Origin: an uncultured Cohaesibacter sp.
Lineage (GTDB): Bacteria; Pseudomonadota; Alphaproteobacteria; Rhizobiales; Cohaesibacteraceae
Direction: 5' to 3'
Assembly (NCBI RefSeq): GCF_963666525.1
Contig: NZ_OY762905.1
Coordinates: forward strand, 3,141,501 to 3,205,500
DNA: 64,000 nucleotides
The translations under genes and the position numbers were made by a program. The notes below the pieces were generated by a model. That model ran no database searches and had not been told where the DNA came from. It saw nothing but the letters and a program-made list of their open reading frames with translations. This document shows, piece by piece, positions 56,205 through 64,000 of this stretch (its first letter is position 1; each line of letters begins with the position of its first letter).

Positions 56205-57596
56205 CTAATAGCGGTAATGATCCGGCTTGAACGGTCCTTCCACAGGCACACCGATGTAATCGGCCTGTTCCTTGCTGAGCGTGGTCAATTTGACGCCCAG
56301 TTTTTCCAGATGCAGCATCGCAACCTTCTCGTCGAGGGCCTTTGGCAGCACGTAAACGTCCTTGCCATACTGATCGTGACGCTGGAACAGCTCGATCTGG
56401 GCAAGGGTCTGGTTGGTGAAGCTGGCGCTCATCACGAAGGATGGGTGGCCGGTGGCGCAGCCAAGGTTGACCAGACGCCCTTCAGCCAGCACGATGATGC
56501 GCTTGCCATCGGGGAATTCCACTTCATCGACCTGCGGCTTCACATTGTGCCACTTGTAGTTTCTGAGAGCGCCGATCTGGATCTCGCTGTCGAAATGGCC
56601 GATGTTGCACACGATGGCGCGGTCCTTCATGGCGCGCATGTGGTCGTGGGTGATGACATCCTTGTTGCCGGTGGTGGTCACGAAGATGTCGCCCTTCGGA
56701 GCGGCGTCTTCCATGGTGACCACTTCATAGCCCTGCATGGAGGCCTGAAGCGCACAGATAGGGTCGATTTCGGTGACCACGACGCGGGCGCCCTGAGAGC
56801 GCAGGGATTCGGCCGAGCCCTTGCCAACATCGCCAAAACCGGCAACGACCGCAACCTTGCCGGAAATCATCACGTCGGTTGCGCGCTTGATGCCATCGAC
56901 GAGGGATTCGCGGCAGCCATAAAGGTTGTCGAACTTGGACTTGGTGACCGAGTCGTTGACGTTGATTGCCGGGAAGGGCAGATCGCCAGCCTTGGCCAGA
57001 TGATAGAGGCGGTGAACACCGGTGGTGGTTTCTTCGGAAACACCGAGGATTCCGTCACGGATCTTGGTGAACCAGCCCGGAGTGGCCTTGGCGCGCTTCA
57101 TGATCTGGGCCTTGACCACTTCCTCTTCCTCGTTGCCGGGGTTCGGGATGATCTCTTCACCGGCATCAACCTTGGCGCCGAGCAGAACATACATGGTTGC
57201 GTCGCCGCCATCATCGAGGATCAGGTTCGGGCCTTTTCCATCCGGCCAGTCGAAGATGCGGTCCACATAGTCCCAGTATTCCACGAGGCTCTCGCCCTTG
57301 ACGGCATAGACCGGCACGCCTGTGGCTGCAATCGCGGCGGCTGCGTGGTCCTGGGTGGAGAAGATGTTGCAGGTGGCCCAGCGTACGTCAGCGCCCAGTG
57401 CCGTCAGTGTCTCGATCAGAACTGCGGTCTGGATGGTCATGTGCAGGGAACCGGTGATCCGGGCGCCCTTCAGCGGCTGCGACGGGCCATATTCGGCTCG
57501 GGTCTGCATCAGGCCGGGCATTTCGGTCTCGGCGATGGTAATTTCCTTGCGTCCCCAGTCAGCCAGGGACAGATCTTTGACGACAAAATCAGCCAT
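56205..57596 (-). CDS. ahcY: Adenosylhomocysteinase (SAH hydrolase)
   Basis: A 463-residue NAD-dependent enzyme that splits S-adenosylhomocysteine into adenosine and homocysteine and so keeps methylation going. Recognisable blocks: [50 protein letters not shown] with the catalytic Lys/Asp/Asn/Cys set, the NAD loop [10 protein letters not shown], and the C-terminal [12 protein letters not shown]. Length is typical of the bacterial form with the 40-residue insert. Divergent from the SDR at 58002, with a structured leader upstream and a strong terminator downstream. Confidence 0.97.
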   Translation of the reverse strand: MADFVVKDLSLADWGRKEITIAETEMPGLMQTRAEYGPSQPLKGARITGSLHMTIQTAVLIETLTALGADVRWATCNIFSTQDHAAAAIAATGVPVYAVKGESLVEYWDYVDRIFDWPDGKGPNLILDDGGDATMYVLLGAKVDAGEEIIPNPGNEEEEVVKAQIMKRAKATPGWFTKIRDGILGVSEETTTGVHRLYHLAKAGDLPFPAINVNDSVTKSKFDNLYGCRESLVDGIKRATDVMISGKVAVVAGFGDVGKGSAESLRSQGARVVVTEIDPICALQASMQGYEVVTMEDAAPKGDIFVTTTGNKDVITHDHMRAMKDRAIVCNIGHFDSEIQIGALRNYKWHNVKPQVDEVEFPDGKRIIVLAEGRLVNLGCATGHPSFVMSASFTNQTLAQIELFQRHDQYGKDVYVLPKALDEKVAMLHLEKLGVKLTTLSKEQADYIGVPVEGPFKPDHYRY

Positions 57597-57613
57597 TGTA
57601 ATACCTCAAGTCC

Positions 57614-57692
57614 TGGACCATACGCGTGTGGACGGGTCCAATTGATCGCTGCGAGCAGGCACGGGCATCATCGGCGCCGGATCGCCTGCTCG
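57614..57692 (-). promoter_or_regulatory. Structured 5' leader of ahcY
   Basis: Read on the minus strand, CGAGCAGGC (57692-57684) pairs with GCCTGCTCG (57660-57652), a perfect 9-bp stem around 23 nt, and TGGACC (57640-57635) pairs with GGTCCA (57619-57614), a 6-bp stem. The second stem ends 17 nt before the ATG; GAGG is in that interval. The layout fits an mRNA leader with a regulatory fold. It does not match the SAH riboswitch sequence I remember. Confidence 0.45.
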
Positions 57693-57696
57693 ATTT

Positions 57697-58001
57697 TGCA
57701 CCAGCTATACCCTGCATCGAAGCACAAGGCAATAAGGATATAAAGAATTCTTTATATGATTGAGAAGGTGTGAAGGCGATCATCGAGATGCCGGGATCCG
57801 GCAACTGGCCTCTGCCTTATTGGCACCATTTTTGTGCAGCCATGATCATCACATTCGAAATTCGACACAAAAAGACCTTGAGTTCCCGATCCGGGAACGC
57901 CAGCATTGTCCCACCTTCGTCTGTCGACGTTCCAACCGGTTTGCCAGCACCACACCCATTTGGACCAACACCATTATTGCGAAATTCAAGGAGAGCCGCT
58001 C
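57697..58001. other. Divergent ahcY / SDR intergenic region
   Basis: Contains the promoters for both directions. An AT-rich segment (57728-57770) with TATAAAGAATTC-like sequence is the likely ahcY promoter region. An in-frame TTG extension of the SDR from 57906 has no ribosome binding site. Confidence 0.35.
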
Positions 58002-58697
58002 ATGAAACATTGCATCATTTCCGGAGCCAACAGGGGCGTCGGTCTGGCGCTTGTCAGCCATTATCTCGCCGAGGGAAACTGGCATGTCCACGCCTGCTGT
58101 CGTCAGCCTGAAAAGGCAGACGCCCTGCGCGCACTGGTTCCGGCAAATCTTGGCCGGATCACGCTGCACACGCTCGACGTGACCGATCAGACCTCTGTTG
58201 AAGCTCTGGCCAAGGCGCTGGATGGGCAGCCGATCGACCTGTTGATCAACAACGCCGGCATCAAGGGCAGCAAGCAGCAGTCGCGTGATGACATGGACTA
58301 TGACGCATGGGCCGAGACCTTTGCGGTCAACGCCATGGCACCGCTGCGGGTGACCGAAGCCCTGCTACCCCATCTCAAGGCGGCAGAGAGGGCCAAGATT
58401 GCGACCATCTCAAGCCAGATGGGGGCCATCTGCAATGCGGGCACCGGGCAATATGCCTATCGCTCGTCCAAGGCTGCCGTCAACAAGGTGATGTCGATCC
58501 TGGCTCAGGAAGTGGCCGCCGACGGGTTGACCTGTATTCTCCTGCATCCGGGTTGGGTGAAAACCGACATGGGTGGACCGCACGCCCAGATCACCCCTGA
58601 AGAAAGCGCAGCAGGAATCGCCGCCACCATTGAGAAGGCCACGCAAGGCGACAATGGCGGCTTCTTCAAGTGGAACGGCGAAGCCCATGGCTGGTAG
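58002..58697 (+). CDS. SDR family oxidoreductase
   Basis: A 231-residue short-chain dehydrogenase of the C-factor/carbonyl reductase-like kind. Cofactor loop SGANRGVGLAL (6-16), LLINNAGIKG, catalytic Ser in TISSQMG and YAYRSSKAAVNKV with the Tyr/Lys pair are present; LHPGWVKTDMGGPHAQITPEESA is typical of this subgroup. Substrate unknown. ATG 58002 follows AAGGAG by 8 nt. The next gene begins 3 nt after its stop. Confidence 0.88.
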   Translation: MKHCIISGANRGVGLALVSHYLAEGNWHVHACCRQPEKADALRALVPANLGRITLHTLDVTDQTSVEALAKALDGQPIDLLINNAGIKGSKQQSRDDMDYDAWAETFAVNAMAPLRVTEALLPHLKAAERAKIATISSQMGAICNAGTGQYAYRSSKAAVNKVMSILAQEVAADGLTCILLHPGWVKTDMGGPHAQITPEESAAGIAATIEKATQGDNGGFFKWNGEAHGW

Positions 58698-58700
58698 ATC

Positions 58701-59498
58701 ATGATGGGAACCGCCTTCTTCATTCTCTCAAAGATTGTCGGTCTCTTGCTGCTGGTGGAGAGTTGGTTGTTTCTGGGCTCCCTGTTCAGCCTGATCGCAC
58801 TTTTCTCCGGTGCCATTGTGCCAGCCAAATGGCTGTTGGCGATCACCTTCGTCATTCTGGCGCTGGCTCTGTCACCATTGACGGATGTCGTGCTGGCACG
58901 GCTCGAAACCGCCTATCCGGCCAACCCGGACCTGACCGACGGCAAGCCGGTGGACGGCATCCTCGTGCTGGGGGGGAGCATCATAACCAGCCATTCCGAA
59001 CACTGGCAGCAGCCGGAATTCAACCACGCCGGAGAACGCGTCACGGAAGCAGTCCGGCTTGCCCGGCTGTTTCCGGACTGTCCGATCCTGATCTCGGGGG
59101 GAAACGCTTCACCCCTTGATCTCGTCCTGGGCAATGATGGCGCCAGCGAGGCGGAAATGACCCGCGATCTGCTGGTCGAAATGGGGGTGCCGTCCGAGCG
59201 GATCCTGATCGAGACCAAGTCGCGCAACACGGCCGAAAATGCACTCTTTTCCTCCCGCCTCATGGGGGAGGACAGGCACAAACGCTGGGTTCTGGTCACC
59301 AGCGGCTTTCACATGCTGCGCGCCATGAACAGCTTCGAGACGGCGGGCTGGACCGATCTCATTCCCGATCCGGTCGACCATCGCACCAACCTGTCGAACC
59401 AGCCATTCAGCTGGTATCCCGGCGGCAAGCTGGAACGGGCTGATCTGACGATCAAGGAGCTGGTTGGGTTGCTGGCCTATCATCTGACGGGGCGCTGA
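58701..59498 (+). CDS. YdcF/ElyC family (DUF218) membrane protein
   Basis: A 265-residue protein with two N-terminal transmembrane segments (about 5-30 and 42-62) followed by a DUF218 domain: ILVLGGSIITS, FPDCPILISGGNASP, EAEMTRDLLVEMGVP, ETKSRNTAENALFSSRLM and LVTSGFHMLRA. ElyC and SanA of this family act in envelope and peptidoglycan precursor homeostasis; the chemical reaction is not settled. The ATG lies 3 nt after the SDR stop, so both genes form one transcript. Confidence 0.85.
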   Translation: MMGTAFFILSKIVGLLLLVESWLFLGSLFSLIALFSGAIVPAKWLLAITFVILALALSPLTDVVLARLETAYPANPDLTDGKPVDGILVLGGSIITSHSEHWQQPEFNHAGERVTEAVRLARLFPDCPILISGGNASPLDLVLGNDGASEAEMTRDLLVEMGVPSERILIETKSRNTAENALFSSRLMGEDRHKRWVLVTSGFHMLRAMNSFETAGWTDLIPDPVDHRTNLSNQPFSWYPGGKLERADLTIKELVGLLAYHLTGR

Positions 59499-59824
59499 TC
59501 TTCGGATTGCCACCCTTTCCGCCTTCTGACTGGCTGCCAGCCATATCGGTTAAACCTCTCCCGGCGGGCTGTTCCGGATTGGGCGTGGTGTCATGCCTGT
59601 TGCGTTTTGCAACCAGCTCTGTTTTTGTCAGTAAATCGTTAAACCTAAAATCAGAACGGTTCGATTATCATTCTGTTAATCATGTCGCGTAACCGAATAT
59701 TTTTTAAAACCAGCTAATAATCGCTCACTGGGACGGGATCGAATAAACGGTATTCTGGGATGGAGTGTCTACCGGTGCGGCGATCATCTCCCGAAGGCTT
59801 CGGGAGTTAACAGGTATACAGTCA
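59499..59824. other. Promoter region of the surface polysaccharide genes
   Basis: No gene recognised. AT-rich sequence between about 59620 and 59760 probably contains the promoter of the flippase-glycosyltransferase group; TTAA motifs occur (for example in GTTAAACC and GTTAATCATG) but none with the N7 spacing of CtrA boxes. Confidence 0.4.
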
Positions 59825-61237
59825 ATGACAGAAACGGCTCAATTGCCCCGTTCGGGGATCCGGCTAAAAGTCCGGCAGCTGATGGGAAACAGGGATGCGC
59901 GTGGCATTTTCGGCACCATGGTGTTGAAGGTCGCGAGCGCCGTTATTGCCTTTGCGCTGTTTTCATTGGCAGCCAACGCCGCCGGGGCTGAAGAATTCGG
60001 ACGCTTCTCCATTCTTTTCTCTGCCTTGTCGATCCTGTCGATCGTGGCGGCCTCCGGTCAGGAAATGCAGGTCGTGCGATCCTGGAGTGAATATCTTTCC
60101 AACAACAGACCCGGTCTGGCTCTGGGAGCCTTGCGCTATGGATGGTATGTCTCCATTGCTGGCGTGGTGCTCATTTGCATCCTTTTCTGGATTGCGTTCG
60201 AAATGGACACCAACATTTTCAAGGAAACGATCAAGACGGGCGAGACGATGGCCGTTGCCTCAGTCGCCTTTCTGGCTGGCAACACCCTTGCACTCTACAG
60301 CTCGCACGCAACGCGGGCGATTGTTGGCATCCGCATGGCCGATGGTCACTATGAATTCACCTGGCGCGCATTTGCCGTGGTGTTCCTGATCATGAGCCTG
60401 TTTGTCGGTCATCCGGTTACCAGCACCGAGATCCTAGCCGTCTTTGCCCTGGGGTTGGCCTTCGTGGTTTCAACTCAGGCCTGGGCCGTCAGCAAAGAGG
60501 TCAAAAAGCAGGTCGGAGACGTCGTCGCCGAATATGACGTCAAGCAATGGACCCCGCGCTCCGTGCGCTTCTGGCTGGCTTCCATCATGGAAGTGTCCAA
60601 CCAGCACATGGAGGTCTTCATCATCGGCATGTTGCTCGATCCGATTTCCGCAGGGGCCTATTTTGTTGCAGTAAGGCTGGCCAATGCCTTCGCCTTGGCC
60701 ACCAGCGGTCTGCATACCTTCGGAACGCGGCGGGTGCCCTCGCTCTATTTCTCGCGCAACATACCCGAACTCAAGCACACGCTGAACCTGATGGCAGGCA
60801 TGAGCCTGATCGTTGTGCTTGTCGGCATGTCTGCCGTTGTTGTTGGCGGCGACTACATGCTGATGATCTTCGGCCGATCCTACGCCGACTATTACTGGGT
60901 CTTCCTGATCCTTGCGATCGGAACGGGCATGACGGCGGCCAATGGCGCAGCGCCGGCCCTCCTGATGCTGACCGGCCACGAAGGGCGCTATGTCACCATT
61001 GTCACGGCTTCGGTCATCTTGCGCGTCGCCGGGTTCTTCCTCGTCATCCCGCATTTCGGCATTCTGGGGGCGGCGACGGTTTCCTGTACGGTCATGGTTG
61101 TCATGGCCTGGCTGACCAACTTTTTCTGCCGTAGCCTCACCGGCATGGATTCATCCATTATGCGGTTCATCGTCGAGAGCAGGGATGAGCCTCCAACCAA
61201 GTTTCAAGAAGCAAATCATATTCCTGACAGCCAATGA
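59825..61237 (+). CDS. Polysaccharide flippase (Wzx/MOP superfamily)
   Basis: A 470-residue integral membrane protein with about 12 to 14 predicted helices and the feel of O-antigen or exopolysaccharide flippases: GTMVLKVASAVIAFALFSLAANA near the start and an N-terminal GAEEFGRFSILFSALSILS. Such proteins move lipid-linked oligosaccharides across the inner membrane. ATG 59825 is chosen (AACAGG 10 nt upstream); the open frame extends to 59765. Followed after 9 nt by a glycosyltransferase, so the two are likely translated from one mRNA. Confidence 0.8.
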   Translation: MTETAQLPRSGIRLKVRQLMGNRDARGIFGTMVLKVASAVIAFALFSLAANAAGAEEFGRFSILFSALSILSIVAASGQEMQVVRSWSEYLSNNRPGLALGALRYGWYVSIAGVVLICILFWIAFEMDTNIFKETIKTGETMAVASVAFLAGNTLALYSSHATRAIVGIRMADGHYEFTWRAFAVVFLIMSLFVGHPVTSTEILAVFALGLAFVVSTQAWAVSKEVKKQVGDVVAEYDVKQWTPRSVRFWLASIMEVSNQHMEVFIIGMLLDPISAGAYFVAVRLANAFALATSGLHTFGTRRVPSLYFSRNIPELKHTLNLMAGMSLIVVLVGMSAVVVGGDYMLMIFGRSYADYYWVFLILAIGTGMTAANGAAPALLMLTGHEGRYVTIVTASVILRVAGFFLVIPHFGILGAATVSCTVMVVMAWLTNFFCRSLTGMDSSIMRFIVESRDEPPTKFQEANHIPDSQ

Positions 61238-61246
61238 GGTACTCAT

Positions 61247-62425
61247 TTGACCAACATGGCCCAATCTTTGACCGAAACGTCACCGGATGCGACGGCTGAA
61301 GCTGCGCAGGCGGAACGCCCGATCAGGCTTCTTTTCATACAGACGCAGGCCGAAAATGCCGGCGCACAGGAGATCTCCCGTCTTTTGGGAGAAGGCATGT
61401 CGCCCAAGGGCTATGACATCCATCACCTGTTTTTCTACCGCAAGACCGACGCCTTCGATCATGCTCCCGACACATCCTTTACGGTGCAAGAACGCCCGCG
61501 CAATCCCTTTGCGCTGCTCGTGTTCCTGATCAAGCTGATCTTCCAGATCCGGGCGCTGAAGCCGGATGTGGTGTTGACCTTCCAGCATTACGGCAATCTG
61601 TTCGGAGCCCCGGCGGCCCGTCTTGCCGGTGTGCGCCATGTCATCGCCAATCAGGTCTCGGCTCAGGCAACCATGAATGACACCATTCGTCGTATCGACA
61701 AGCTCTGGGGCCGCATCGGGCTCTATGATGTCATCACGGTGAATTCGGTAGATACCGCAGGGGAATACAAGGATTTTCCCGCCGCCTATACCCGGCGCAT
61801 CATTCATGTGCCGCACGGGTTCAAGGACAAGAGTTCCCGGCTTGGCAAGGCGGAGGCGCGCGCCCGCTTCGGTCTTCCCGACGATGTCATCATGCTGGGC
61901 TCGGTTGCCCGGCTGAACAGGCTCAAACGGCTGGATGTTGCCATCCATGCCCTGACTTTCAATGAATGCTGGCATCTTGTCCTTGGTGGGCAGGGGCCGG
62001 ATGAAATGCGCCTCCGGTCCGTTGCACGAGACCTGGGCGTTGAAGATCGGACCCATTTCACGGGGGAAATGGAATCCGATCAGGTTGGCGATCTGCTTGC
62101 CGCGATGGACATTTTTCTCTTTCCGACCGAGGCTGAAACCTTTGGACTTGCGGCTGTGGAGGCAGCTCAGACAGGACTTCCGGTTGTATGCAACGACATC
62201 CCGGTGCTAAGAGAAGTCATGAAAACCGGTTTAGGGCCCTGCGCCCTGTTTGCAGACAGCAACAATCCTGACAGCTATGCGGAACCGATCCGCAAACTGC
62301 TGCGGGACAAGACGTTGGTCGATCAACTGGCTGAAGCGAGTCGTGCGCTGAAGACCCTCTATTCCATGGGGGCCATGGTGGCGCGCTATGATCAGCTTGT
62401 GCTGGATATGACTGAAACGAACTAA
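61247..62425 (+). CDS. Family 4 glycosyltransferase
   Basis: A 392-residue GT-B enzyme. The N-terminal domain begins RPIRLLFIQTQAENAGAQEISRLLGEG; the C-terminal domain has VPHGFKD, GSVARLNRLKRLDVAIHAL and the GT4 signature FLFPTEAETFGLAAVEAAQTGLPVV in two blocks, containing the E-x7-E motif. It transfers a sugar from a nucleotide donor onto a growing glycan. TTG 61247 has GAGG 7 nt upstream and is preferred over ATG 61256. Part of the polysaccharide group. Confidence 0.88.
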   Translation: MTNMAQSLTETSPDATAEAAQAERPIRLLFIQTQAENAGAQEISRLLGEGMSPKGYDIHHLFFYRKTDAFDHAPDTSFTVQERPRNPFALLVFLIKLIFQIRALKPDVVLTFQHYGNLFGAPAARLAGVRHVIANQVSAQATMNDTIRRIDKLWGRIGLYDVITVNSVDTAGEYKDFPAAYTRRIIHVPHGFKDKSSRLGKAEARARFGLPDDVIMLGSVARLNRLKRLDVAIHALTFNECWHLVLGGQGPDEMRLRSVARDLGVEDRTHFTGEMESDQVGDLLAAMDIFLFPTEAETFGLAAVEAAQTGLPVVCNDIPVLREVMKTGLGPCALFADSNNPDSYAEPIRKLLRDKTLVDQLAEASRALKTLYSMGAMVARYDQLVLDMTETN

Positions 62426-62448
62426 TTCCAGAAGGGGACCCGAGGTCA

Positions 62449-63975
62449 ATGAGATATTGCCTCTATTTTGACCCGTCTTGCAGCCGAAGTTGGCACAGGC
62501 TGCTGATTGAACGGATGTCAAAAAAATTTCAGGCAGAGGCTCACACCTGCCGGTCCGCAGCCGCGGGCCAACCATCGCGTATTGCGCGTGTGCTTGATTT
62601 TGAAAACCGATATCTGTTCAAGGGGAAGCAGCATGCCGCATCTCCCTTGCCGCCCGAGAAGCTGGAAGCCGTGGCGCCAGCCGCAGCCCGGTCCGCCGAG
62701 TTTGATCTGGTGATTGATCTGGTGGGCGATGGCAATGCGCCTCGGGGCAAGACCACTCTGACGCTGCTGTTCAATGGCTTTCCGACCGAAAAGGCGCTCA
62801 TCGGGTCGATCATGCGACAGGGTATGCCGCAGATTGCCCTTTCCGATCAGACCGGCGCGATTGTTGCGACAGCGAACCCGTCGCCGGAACTGGCCAAGGG
62901 CCTTTCCGGGGCAATGGAGCAGACCTATGCAAGGGTGATGACGCTGGTGCTGGCCTATGTCGATCATCCGGACCGCTGGCTCCATCCACTCAGGAAGGTG
63001 AAGGCCGACTGGCCCGGATTCCAGGACGTGGCAAGGTGGATCTTCAAGATGGTTGTCACCCGCTTCGTCAAACAGATCTATTATCGCCTGTTCCTGCCAA
63101 GCCACTGGCGCGTGGGGTGGCGCTGGGTGACCGGTCAGGATGTCTGGAGCAGCCTGTCGCTCGACGGCGAGCCCTGGAGCGTACTCGACGATCGCAACAA
63201 TCATTTCTATGCGGATCCGGTCCCCTGGAAAAAGGGCGGCAACCATTACCTGTTTTTCGAGGATCTGGATCACAAGACCCAAAAGGGCATCATTTCGGTC
63301 GTCAAGATGGAGAAGAATGGCCCGGCTGGTCCCATCAAGCCATGCCTGGAGGAACCGTTCCATCTGTCCTACCCCTTCCTTATCGAGTATGAGGGAGAGA
63401 CCTACATGGTTCCGGAAACTTCGGCTGACCGCAAGATCACGCTCTACAAGAGCAGCAATTTTCCTTTCGGCTGGAAGCCCTTCAAGACGATCCTGAGCAA
63501 TATCGACGCAGCCGATGCGACCATCACAAGACATGAGGGTCGTTGGTGGCTCTTCTGCGTGACGCGCGATGGCGGCGGCGGATATTCCGACTGCCTGTCG
63601 ATTTTTCATGCCGACGATCTGTTCGGACCATGGCTGCCCCATGCGCAGAACCCGGTGCTTATCGACAGGGCAACTGCCCGTCCGGCGGGGAATTTCGTCA
63701 TCCGCAACGGCAGGCTCTGCCGTCCGGTGCAGGATTGCAGCCACTCCTACGGCTGGCGCATGCAACTGGTCGAGGTAACCGAGCTGACGCCGGAGAAATA
63801 TGAGCAGCAGAGCATCACGGAGCTGACGGCCAATGACTTGTGGCCGGGGCGGAAGCTGCACACGTTGAACCGGGCCGGAAATCTGGAAGTCATCGACGGT
63901 GCAGTGCTGCGGCCACGGTCGCACTATTTCAAGCCCATCACCAACTGGCTCTACCGTCCTGCCTCAGACGACTGA
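62449..63975 (+). CDS. GINT1-like beta-propeller protein of the polysaccharide group
   Basis: A 508-residue protein. The N-terminal part (about 1-160) resembles a formyltransferase-like Rossmann region with LVIDLVGDGN. The C-terminal half (about 245-490) reads FYADPVPWKKGGNHYLFFED, HLSYPFLIEYEGETYMVPET, RKITLYKSSNFPFGWKP and WWLFCVTRDGGGG, the repeated blades of the glycosidase-like five-bladed propeller found in glucosamine inositolphosphorylceramide transferase-like (GINT1_N) proteins. Such proteins occur in bacterial glycan gene groups; whether it transfers, cleaves or modifies a sugar is unknown. No signal peptide. It follows the glycosyltransferase by 23 nt. Confidence 0.6.
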   Translation: MRYCLYFDPSCSRSWHRLLIERMSKKFQAEAHTCRSAAAGQPSRIARVLDFENRYLFKGKQHAASPLPPEKLEAVAPAAARSAEFDLVIDLVGDGNAPRGKTTLTLLFNGFPTEKALIGSIMRQGMPQIALSDQTGAIVATANPSPELAKGLSGAMEQTYARVMTLVLAYVDHPDRWLHPLRKVKADWPGFQDVARWIFKMVVTRFVKQIYYRLFLPSHWRVGWRWVTGQDVWSSLSLDGEPWSVLDDRNNHFYADPVPWKKGGNHYLFFEDLDHKTQKGIISVVKMEKNGPAGPIKPCLEEPFHLSYPFLIEYEGETYMVPETSADRKITLYKSSNFPFGWKPFKTILSNIDAADATITRHEGRWWLFCVTRDGGGGYSDCLSIFHADDLFGPWLPHAQNPVLIDRATARPAGNFVIRNGRLCRPVQDCSHSYGWRMQLVEVTELTPEKYEQQSITELTANDLWPGRKLHTLNRAGNLEVIDGAVLRPRSHYFKPITNWLYRPASDD

Positions 63976-64000
63976 TCCGCCACTTGCCTGACGAAGACGA

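Noticed and set aside
57597-57760. SAH riboswitch upstream of ahcY
   Set aside because: The region is structured but lacks the conserved SAH aptamer core that I can recall; kept only as an unassigned leader.

Overview
The window reads as chromosome of an alphaproteobacterium of the order Hyphomicrobiales (Rhizobiales), probably a marine, Cohaesibacter-like lineage; the genus is a guess. The basis is gene content and order: aroA-cmk-rpsA-sppA-ihfB-lapA-trpF-trpB-trpA-accD-folC, then trxA-addA-addB-murU-tsaE/amgK-divL-ahcY, an FYDLN-acid protein, a CP4-like EPSP synthase, and a DUF1127 gene followed by an RNA with repeated CCTCCTCCC loops. I see no insertion sequence, prophage, integrase or CRISPR array.

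Left part (1-28 kb) is accessory. It holds a truncated LpxL/HtrB-type acyltransferase behind a cytochrome P450; a chemoreceptor with a periplasmic Cache-like sensor and a C-terminal zinc-binding CZB domain; a very large DUF4011 helicase with a Vsr-like nuclease, probably an antiphage protein; a TetR-controlled SDR/carboxylesterase/tannase operon; a MarR-EmrA-EmrB drug efflux operon; a second TetR regulator whose apparent operator GGTACT-N5-AGTACC occurs twice, in front of itself and in front of a Tat-exported esterase; a Sel1 protein; and two adjacent decayed genes (a peptidoglycan-binding-domain protein and a subtilase with a disrupted active site). A nucleotidyltransferase, cyclopropane fatty acid synthase and tRNA-Ala(GGC) close this part.

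Middle part (28-43 kb) is core metabolism and translation: FYDLN protein, aroA, a BtuF-like protein, cmk, rpsA, sppA, ihfB, lapA, trpFBA, accD and folC, punctuated by clear intrinsic terminators. At 42.3-42.6 kb a 51-residue DUF1127 protein is followed directly by four hairpins. Three display the identical anti-Shine-Dalgarno loop CCTCCTCCC, as in the CcsR/cuckoo RNAs of alphaproteobacteria. This is the most striking element of the window.

Right part (43-64 kb): on the minus strand trxA, the AddAB recombination nuclease, MurU and a TsaE-AmgK fusion (peptidoglycan recycling plus tRNA t6A synthesis), the cell-cycle pseudokinase DivL (Tyr in place of the phosphoacceptor His) and ahcY with a structured leader. 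On the plus strand an SDR, a YdcF-like envelope protein and a cell-surface polysaccharide group (flippase, GT4 glycosyltransferase, GINT1-like beta-propeller protein) run to the right edge.
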